From positions 1 to 7,445 of the forward strand of contig JAAYHT010000123.1 of assembly GCA_012735285.1 (NCBI GenBank): a stretch of DNA of 7,445 bases. Direction: 5' to 3'. The stretch's first letter is position 1, and the number at the start of each line of letters is the position of its first letter. The notes beneath the pieces are model-generated. The model did not search any database. It was given only the letters and a program-made list of their open reading frames with translations, and had not been told where the DNA came from. This document shows, one piece after another, positions 1-3,981 of this stretch. Source of the stretch: Clostridiales bacterium (GTDB lineage Bacteria > Bacillota > Clostridia > Peptostreptococcales > Anaerovoracaceae). Made by a program: the position numbers and the translations under genes.

Positions 1-1005
1 ACCTCCCCTTACTTAGAGAACTTTACGGAGAGAATTGAGTTTGACGGTAAAGAAATATCAAAAAAGGACCTTGTAAGCTGTTCCCAGGAGGTTTTTAAAG
101 CGGTTGATAAGATGATCGCCATGGGCCATGAATCACCTACCGAATTTGAATTGGTCACAGCTATCGGCTTCTTATACTTCAGTCAGAAGCCTTTAGATAT
201 ATTGATATTGGAGGTTGGACTCGGAGGTTTAGGGGATTCCACTAATTTGATTAAAAAACCCCTTGTGACCGCCTTCACATCCATATCCTATGATCACATG
301 GATGTTTTAGGAGAGACTATAGAAGAAATAGCTTATCAAAAAGCTGGGATAATCAAAGCTGGTTGTCCAGTGGTATCTAATGTAAAGGATAAAAGGGCTA
401 TTGAAGTTATTAAAAATGTAGCTTTAGAAAAGGATTGTGAATTCTATGATGCCTCTGAAATTAACATAGATGTGCAAGATTCGTCTTTAAAGGGCAATAC
501 ATTTATTCCAGGACAACTATCTTCTATCAATTCCCTGATTTTGGGCAGAGGAGAGATTATTGAGACTGAAATGGTAGGAATGCACCAGATAGAGAACGCA
601 ACATGTGCTCTTACGGTGCTTGAAGTACTCAATAAAAAGGGTATAATTAAATTAGACCTTGGAAAGGTTAAATATGGAATCAAAACTGCAAAGTTAAAGG
701 GAAGATTTGAAATCTTACAAAATTCCCCTTATATTATCATCGATGGGGCTCATAATGAAGCAGGAGTCCATGCTTTAAGTAAAGTAATCAATAGTAACCT
801 ATCAGACAAGAAAGTTCTCTTAGTAGTCGGCATGCTGGCTGACAAAAAAGTTGATCGTCTTATAGCAAGATATAATGAGATCAATGGAGATATTTTGGCA
901 TCTGAGCCCGATAGTCCAAGAAAACTAGACTCAAAGATTCTATGTCAAAAGATAAAAGACACAGGTAGAGATTGTATCTGTGGCGGCAATTGGTTAGAAG
1001 AGTGA
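1..1005 (+). CDS. folC: FolC, bifunctional folylpolyglutamate/dihydrofolate synthase, 5'-partial and ended early by an in-frame TGA
   Basis: FolC is a cytoplasmic ATP-dependent Mur-type ligase. It adds glutamate to folates and in many bacteria also to dihydropteroate. The frame is open from base 1, so the start and the P-loop (GTNGKGS, roughly the first 70 residues) lie upstream. Visible family landmarks are TSPYLENFTERI (1-36), EVGLGG..DSTN (211-246), DH..VLG and KAGIIK (340-357, whose first Lys is the usual carbamylated lysine), GMHQIENA, LKGRFE, and IDGAHNEAG (739-765), followed by EPDSPRKLD. The GGR.DATN block of many homologues reads GGLGDSTN here. The reading frame stops at TGA 1003-1005, before the C-terminal GSLY block, which lies in the same frame just downstream. 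The family assignment is firm. Whether this copy makes a functional enzyme is uncertain. The ATG at 112 is internal, not the start. Confidence 0.93.
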   Translation, partial: TSPYLENFTERIEFDGKEISKKDLVSCSQEVFKAVDKMIAMGHESPTEFELVTAIGFLYFSQKPLDILILEVGLGGLGDSTNLIKKPLVTAFTSISYDHMDVLGETIEEIAYQKAGIIKAGCPVVSNVKDKRAIEVIKNVALEKDCEFYDASEINIDVQDSSLKGNTFIPGQLSSINSLILGRGEIIETEMVGMHQIENATCALTVLEVLNKKGIIKLDLGKVKYGIKTAKLKGRFEILQNSPYIIIDGAHNEAGVHALSKVINSNLSDKKVLLVVGMLADKKVDRLIARYNEINGDILASEPDSPRKLDSKILCQKIKDTGRDCICGGNWLEE

Positions 1006-1098
1006 AAATATGTAGATAATATTAAGACAAGCTATGATGCTATTATATTTTCAGGCTCATTATACTTCATAGGGAAGGTGAGGAAGTATTTCAGATGA
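1006..1098 (+). pseudogene. folC: C-terminal end of FolC downstream of the in-frame TGA
   Basis: Reading on in the folC frame after the TGA at 1003-1005 gives 30 codons and then a second TGA at 1096-1098. They include YDAIIFSGSLYFIGKVRKYF (1033-1092), the conserved FolC C-terminal strand and GSLY.(I/V)G.VR block. No indel is needed to join the two parts. The second TGA overlaps the start of the lipid kinase gene as ATGA, which is the expected natural end of folC. With this segment the visible protein would be 364 residues plus about 70 upstream, normal for FolC. I read it as the true 3' end of folC, separated by one nonsense codon. No start codon with a ribosome binding site is seen inside it. 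Confidence 0.88.
1075..1083 (+). promoter_or_regulatory. Ribosome binding site of the lipid kinase gene, inside the folC end
   Basis: AAGGTGAGG lies 11 bases before the ATG at 1095 and supports that start. It sits inside the FolC KVR codons, downstream of the in-frame TGA at 1003. Ribosomes stopping at that TGA would therefore not reach it. Confidence 0.6.
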
Positions 1099-2009
1099 TC
1101 AAGGATAAGATTTTAATGATTTACAATCCTACTGCCGGAAACGGCGTGTTCAAAGCAAACCTAGATAAAGTAATCGATATATTCCAAAGGGAAAAGAAGT
1201 TATTAATACCTATCAGAGCAAACAGCCCTGAATATCTAGATTTTGTTTTCGAGAAAACAAAGAATATGGACTTTTCAAAGATAATTGCAGCAGGAGGAGA
1301 CGGAACAATAAATATTGTAGTCAATGCCATGATCAAAAATGGAATTGATCTTCCTTTGGCTATTTTCCCCTCAGGTACTGCTAATGACTTCGCATATTAT
1401 TTCGACATCCCACATGACATAGAGGGTATGGCGCAAATAGCATTAAAAGATAACTATAGCTATGTCGATGTGGGCAAGATGAATGAAAAGTATTTTATCA
1501 ACGTAGCCGCAATGGGATTTATTGTTGATGTCAGCCAGAAGACAGATCCCAACATAAAAAGTACCCTAGGCATAATATCATATTACTTAAAGGGAATGAG
1601 CGAGGTTCCCAAGCTTCAACCTATCCACATAAAAATTGAGAGCGAAGAATATTCTGCGACTGAGAAGATGTATTTTATGTTGGTTATGAACGGCAGATCT
1701 GCAGGAGGATTTAGGCGTGTAGGTGTTAATTCCGTAATAAATGATGGCCTTTTAGACGTCATGCTTGTTAAAGAGATGCCCATAACCGAACTACCTGGTC
1801 TTTTAATCAATTTTATGCAGGGCAATCATACTAAAAACAAGAATGTAGTATATTTCAAAACCAAAAAAGTTCGACTTGAAACCGATCATCCAATCGGCAC
1901 TGATATAGACGGAGAAAAAGGAAGTGATTTTCCTTTAGAGATAGAATGCATCCCTAGAAGATTAAAGATCAATACGCTGAGAAACGATATGGAGGGCTCT
2001 AATTGGTAA
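1095..2009 (+). CDS. YegS/DgkB-type lipid kinase (diacylglycerol kinase catalytic domain)
   Basis: This 304-residue soluble protein matches the usual length of the YegS/Rv2252/BmrU family, which phosphorylates diacylglycerol or related lipids at the inner membrane face. The N-terminal nucleotide-binding domain shows NPTAGNG (11-17), GGDGTINIVVNAM (67-79) and PSGTANDFA (92-100). The C-terminal beta-sandwich domain carries NDGLLDVMLV (216-225) and the DIDGE block (270-273 region), whose acidic residues are conserved in the family. There is no signal peptide or membrane helix. The start ATG overlaps the folC stop as ATGA, and its 3' end overlaps the next gene by 7 bases, so it sits in the middle of an operon. 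In low-GC Gram-positives DgkB recycles diacylglycerol from lipoteichoic acid synthesis. Sequence alone cannot fix the substrate here. Confidence 0.92.
   Translation: MIKDKILMIYNPTAGNGVFKANLDKVIDIFQREKKLLIPIRANSPEYLDFVFEKTKNMDFSKIIAAGGDGTINIVVNAMIKNGIDLPLAIFPSGTANDFAYYFDIPHDIEGMAQIALKDNYSYVDVGKMNEKYFINVAAMGFIVDVSQKTDPNIKSTLGIISYYLKGMSEVPKLQPIHIKIESEEYSATEKMYFMLVMNGRSAGGFRRVGVNSVINDGLLDVMLVKEMPITELPGLLINFMQGNHTKNKNVVYFKTKKVRLETDHPIGTDIDGEKGSDFPLEIECIPRRLKINTLRNDMEGSNW
1991..1996 (+). promoter_or_regulatory. Ribosome binding site that fixes a TTG start
   Basis: GGAGGG is followed after 6 bases by TTG at 2003. It supports the uncommon TTG start for the acetyltransferase gene, since no ATG or GTG is similarly placed. 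It lies inside the last codons of the lipid kinase gene. Confidence 0.75.
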
Positions 2010-2443
2010 ACTATATTATAAGTAAGACGGATGAATATGACAGACTTGTTGAGATGTTTATACGTCACGATTTGGAATTTTCTATAGATGAGCAATTGCC
2101 AACTGATATAATTCAATGCTGGAAGGCTGAAAATGATGAAGGGAAACTAATAAGCGGTTGTGTTTTGGCTATGCGAGGTGGCGAGTATATTATAGATGGT
2201 ATTGCAACCGAGCCTGAATATCGAAAAGAAAAAATAGCTGGCAAACTTTTAAATCTGGCTCTAGAAGAAGCTAAAAAGAGAGGAGCTAAGTCTGTTTATT
2301 TAGTCGCCAAAGCTCCCGGATTCTTTAAAAAACATGGTTTTAAAGAAATTAGCATAGAAGAAGTCCCTCAACTCTTTGACTGCTATTCTTGCCCTCAATT
2401 CCAGATATCTTGTCACCCTGAAGTAATGAAGATTAATCTATAA
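2003..2443 (+). CDS. GNAT-family N-acetyltransferase with a C-terminal three-cysteine motif
   Basis: This 146-residue cytoplasmic protein is predicted to transfer acetyl from acetyl-CoA to an unknown amine. The GNAT core is visible. IDGIATEPEYR (64-74) leads into the RKEKIAGKLL acetyl-CoA pyrophosphate loop (74-83), then helix ALEEAKKRG and strand SVYLVA, then PGFFKKHGF (105-113). The tail contains C127-x2-C130-P-x5-C137 followed by PEVM. A similar CxxCPxF..C..xxM tail occurs, as I recall, in some N-acetylglutamate synthase-like GNAT proteins, so the substrate may be an amino acid. The start is TTG, chosen for the GGAGGG 6 bases upstream. It overlaps the lipid kinase gene by 7 bases (ATTGGTAA), which suggests translational coupling. 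The GNAT fold is clear; the substrate is not. Confidence 0.87.
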   Translation: MVNYIISKTDEYDRLVEMFIRHDLEFSIDEQLPTDIIQCWKAENDEGKLISGCVLAMRGGEYIIDGIATEPEYRKEKIAGKLLNLALEEAKKRGAKSVYLVAKAPGFFKKHGFKEISIEEVPQLFDCYSCPQFQISCHPEVMKINL

Positions 2444-2444
2444 C

Positions 2445-2456
2445 CTACATATGTAG
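2445..2456 (+). repeat. 12-bp perfect palindrome just after the acetyltransferase stop
   Basis: CTACATATGTAG is its own reverse complement and begins one base after the TAA at 2441-2443. In DNA it could be a small operator. In RNA it can form only a 4-bp stem with an ATAT loop. Its last two bases are also the foot of the larger stem starting at 2455, so the two RNA structures exclude each other. Confidence 0.5.
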
Positions 2457-2508
2457 CCTCTATCAACCATAGAATTAATAAGGTAGTGTTTCTATGGTTA
2501 TGGAGGCT
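2455..2508 (+). promoter_or_regulatory. Long RNA hairpin enclosing the Shine-Dalgarno of the YkvI-like gene
   Basis: The arm at 2455-2474 pairs with the arm at 2490-2508. There are 9 pairs (AGCCTCTAT with ATGGAGGCT, one of them G-U), one bulged C at 2464, and then 10 perfect Watson-Crick pairs (AACCATAGAA with TTCTATGGTT). The loop is 15 bases (2475-2489). The 3' arm contains all of GGAGG (2502-2506), the ribosome binding site for the ATG at 2512, and also the in-frame ATG codons at 2494 and 2500. No T-run follows, so it is not an intrinsic terminator. I infer control of translation initiation: by unfolding through ribosomes arriving from the upstream gene, by temperature, or by a protein or ligand. 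No known riboswitch class is recognised. Confidence 0.65.
2502..2506 (+). promoter_or_regulatory. Ribosome binding site that decides the YkvI-like start
   Basis: GGAGG lies 5 bases before ATG 2512. The earlier in-frame ATG at 2494 has only AAGG in the hairpin loop, and the one at 2500 has nothing convincing. The 2512 start is therefore preferred. Confidence 0.75.
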
Positions 2509-2511
2509 TAT

Positions 2512-3573
2512 ATGAAAAAAGTTAAAAAAACCAGAATATTATCCCTAGGTGGGGCTTTCATTGGACTATGTATGGGATCAGGCTTTGCTTCTGGCCAAGA
2601 GATTTTGCAATTTTTCAGCAGCTTTGGCCTATTTGGTAGCCTTGGTGCCGGTGCAGTTGCATTGCTAATATTTACTTGGGTTGCATCGACAGTAATGGCG
2701 GACGGCAAAAAACTGGGTACATCTGTCGGCATATATAGATACTATTGTGGACAACGGATAGGCTCCATCTTCGAATTCATAATTCCCCTCTTGATGTTTG
2801 CTTTCTTAAATGTAATGTTTTCCGGGGCAGGAGCAGCTATAAATGAGTATTTAGGTCTACCAACTGTAGTTGGAATAGCTATTATAGCTTTTTTATGTGT
2901 GATAACTGTACTTTTAGGTCTTAGGAGATTAATTCAGATCATTGGTTCTATAGGAATAATAATACTCTTGCTTGCAGCTGTCATTAGTATTGTCAGCCTT
3001 TTCTCAAATTGGCAGGCAGCTTTCGATAATATTGAGACTACTAATAGGCTTAAAATGCCCATGGCGACATTTGACTCATGGTGGATATCAGGCCTTCTTT
3101 ATGCGTCTTTTAATATGGTTACTGCACTTCCGTTCCTTTCAGGCCTAGGAAGTCAGGCAAGAAATATAAAAGAGGCTTTCCTGGCAGGAAGCTTTGGAAG
3201 TTCCTCATATATATTTGCAGGTATATTAATGAACTTAGCTTTTATTGCAAATATTGGTCTTGTCTGCGGCAAAGAAATACCATTCTTAGCACTTGCCAAT
3301 TCGGTTTTCCCCGGTATCGGATACCTATTTTTCTTTCTGTTAATAGCCGGTATTTATACCACAGCCGTACCTCTGTTATGGTCTATTTGCGATATCATTT
3401 ATGCGGATAAAAAGAATTGGACCTATCCGATTACGGTTATAGCCATAACGGGTTTGGCATTTATCGGCGGCCATCTTCCTTTTGGACTACTGATTGGTTC
3501 TGTGTATCCGATTATTGGTTTGATTGGTTTAATTCTTATTGCATTTATCTTTTTTAAAAAACTAGGCGACTAG
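2512..3573 (+). CDS. YkvI-family integral membrane protein, predicted LeuT-fold transporter
   Basis: This 353-residue, very hydrophobic protein has about 10 membrane helices (roughly 11-37, 43-63, 86-106, 116-136, 141-163, 190-211, 228-250, 262-286, 303-322, 330-348). The first helix contains GAFIG.CMGSGFASGQEI (14-31), the broken-helix motif typical of Bacillus YkvI relatives and of the wider APC/LeuT fold, where such glycines bind substrate or sodium. The substrate is unknown for the family, so the transporter role is inferred. The start at 2512 is chosen for GGAGG 5 bases upstream; starting at 2494 would add only MVMEAY. It follows the acetyltransferase gene by 68 bases that hold a hairpin hiding its ribosome binding site. 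Its TAG stop shares a CTAG with the stop of the convergent gene. Confidence 0.85.
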   Translation: MKKVKKTRILSLGGAFIGLCMGSGFASGQEILQFFSSFGLFGSLGAGAVALLIFTWVASTVMADGKKLGTSVGIYRYYCGQRIGSIFEFIIPLLMFAFLNVMFSGAGAAINEYLGLPTVVGIAIIAFLCVITVLLGLRRLIQIIGSIGIIILLLAAVISIVSLFSNWQAAFDNIETTNRLKMPMATFDSWWISGLLYASFNMVTALPFLSGLGSQARNIKEAFLAGSFGSSSYIFAGILMNLAFIANIGLVCGKEIPFLALANSVFPGIGYLFFFLLIAGIYTTAVPLLWSICDIIYADKKNWTYPITVIAITGLAFIGGHLPFGLLIGSVYPIIGLIGLILIAFIFFKKLGD

Positions 3574-3845
3574 TATTTTATATCCTCAATCTTTGATTCA
3601 AGATCAGCTATTTTTGACATCGAATCTTTGATCTTTCCGCAGATTTCCATTTCGGGAATCTGGTTAGTGTTTTTGATTTGGTCAAAGTATATTTTACCCA
3701 GTTCAATATATCCTTCTTTTATCTTTTTCCTCTCAATCGCAATCTCAGCTTTAAGTTTCGCAATCTCAGCCATATCTTTGGCCTTGTCAGCCGCGTCTTC
3801 CGCTACTTCACCCAGTTTTCTACCTATATCATTCAGTATTGACAT
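3570..3845 (-). CDS. Small coiled-coil protein, function unknown
   Basis: This 91-residue, highly charged, almost wholly helical protein has no signal peptide or membrane segment. The N-terminus (ILNDIGRKLGEVAEDAADKA) is amphipathic. The middle has heptads such as AEIAKLK/AEIAIER, followed by ERKKIKEGYIELGKIYFD, and the end is another coil (IADLESKIEDIKY). This pattern resembles small Firmicutes proteins that carry a zinc ribbon after such a coil. Here the chain stops where the ribbon would start, and only one Cys is present. Support for this strand is a perfect AGGAGGG 8 bases before the ATG and a TATAAT promoter upstream. It is divergent from nifJ and convergent with the YkvI-like gene, overlapping it by 3 bases. 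I assign no function. Confidence 0.78.
   Translation of the reverse strand: MSILNDIGRKLGEVAEDAADKAKDMAEIAKLKAEIAIERKKIKEGYIELGKIYFDQIKNTNQIPEMEICGKIKDSMSKIADLESKIEDIKY
3738..3770 (-). repeat. 12-base direct repeat at 21-base period (duplicated heptad)
   Basis: CGCAATCTCAGC occurs at 3738-3749 and again at 3759-3770, exactly 21 bases apart. On the minus strand each copy encodes AEIA, giving AEIAKLK followed by AEIAIER. The period equals one coiled-coil heptad, so this looks like a heptad duplication inside the small coiled-coil gene. Confidence 0.7.
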
Positions 3846-3853
3846 TGTTTAAA

Positions 3854-3860
3854 CCCTCCT
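3854..3860 (-). promoter_or_regulatory. Ribosome binding site of the coiled-coil gene
   Basis: Read on the minus strand this is AGGAGGG, 8 bases before the ATG at 3845-3843. It is a near-perfect match to the anti-Shine-Dalgarno sequence and supports the minus strand as the coding strand. Confidence 0.85.
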
Positions 3861-3868
3861 TATTCTGT

Positions 3869-3897
3869 ATTATATTCAGCTATAGTTTTCAATACAA
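3869..3897 (-). promoter_or_regulatory. Sigma-A-type promoter of the coiled-coil gene
   Basis: On the minus strand, TTGTAT (3897-3892) and a perfect TATAAT (3874-3869) are separated by 17 bases. The -35 keeps only the TTG of the consensus. The predicted transcript start near 3862 would leave a short leader just long enough to hold the AGGAGGG site. Confidence 0.6.
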
Positions 3898-3916
3898 GAT
3901 ATTATTGAATTGTATT
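3891..3916 (+). repeat. Inverted repeat AATACAA-N12-TTGTATT between the divergent genes
   Basis: Two perfect 7-base half-sites (3891-3897 and 3910-3916) flank 12 bases. The left half overlaps the -35 of the minus-strand promoter. A competing 7-bp stem, TTCAATA (3888-3894) with TATTGAA (3903-3909), uses some of the same bases. It may be an operator serving both genes, but in such AT-rich DNA a chance origin is possible. It does not match the Rex (TTGTTAA...TTAACAA) consensus. Confidence 0.35.
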
Positions 3917-3930
3917 TCCAGTTATATCTT

Positions 3931-3958
3931 TTGATATTTTGAAAAGAATATAGATAAA
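3931..3958 (+). promoter_or_regulatory. Candidate promoter of nifJ
   Basis: TTGATA (3931-3936, 5 of 6 to consensus) and GATAAA (3953-3958, 4 of 6) are separated by 16 bases. The predicted start near 3965 would leave the AAAGGAAGAG site at 3967-3976 in a very short leader. The match is weak and other AT-rich choices exist. Confidence 0.35.
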
Positions 3959-3966
3959 AAATTATA

Positions 3967-3976
3967 AAAGGAAGAG
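3967..3976 (+). promoter_or_regulatory. Ribosome binding site of nifJ
   Basis: AAAGGAAGAG ends 5 bases before the ATG at 3982. It is purine-rich and adequate rather than strong. It supports this start, which gives the usual PFOR N-terminus with TIDGNQAAAY and YPITPSS. Confidence 0.65.
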
Positions 3977-3981
3977 AAATA

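Noticed and set aside
211..246. GGLGDSTN instead of GGR.DATN in FolC as a sign of decay
   Set aside because: FolC-type enzymes vary here (a GG..DSTN form exists in Lactobacillus, as I recall), and the rest of the catalytic core is intact, so it is not evidence of a pseudogene by itself.
1003..1005. Genome-wide reassignment of TGA to Trp or Gly
   Set aside because: All of the roughly eleven Trp codons in nifJ are TGG and no TGA occurs in its 1,154 codons. Reassignment in such AT-rich DNA would give many TGA codons. TGA also ends folC at the ATGA junction.
1003..1060. Selenocysteine insertion at the folC TGA
   Set aside because: FolC is not a known selenoprotein family. Downstream pairing (ATAATA with TATTAT, AGC with GCT) is too weak and badly spaced for a bacterial SECIS, and no selenium genes are in view.
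2455..2515. Intrinsic terminator after the acetyltransferase gene
   Set aside because: The stem is strong, but on neither strand is it followed by a T-run, and it ends 3 bases before a start codon.
3550..3561. T6A6 tract near the end of the YkvI-like gene as a programmed frameshift site
   Set aside because: In the actual frame the codons are TTT TTT AAA AAA, which do not give a good X_XXY_YYZ slip. The gene ends nearby with nothing to fuse to.
3600..3635. AAGATCA/TGATCTT inverted repeat as a terminator for the YkvI-like gene
   Set aside because: The 22-base loop and short arms are weak, no T-run follows, and the repeat arises from repeated coiled-coil codons (AATCTTTGAT occurs twice nearby).
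3628..3852. Plus-strand open frame opposite the coiled-coil gene
   Set aside because: It would start with TTG without a ribosome binding site, and its Ser/Ala/Ile-rich product is the mirror of the minus-strand coil. The minus strand has a perfect ribosome binding site and promoter.
3939..3968. TTGAAA-18-TATAAA as the nifJ promoter
   Set aside because: Both boxes match well, but transcription would start around 3975, inside the ribosome binding site and only a few bases before the ATG.
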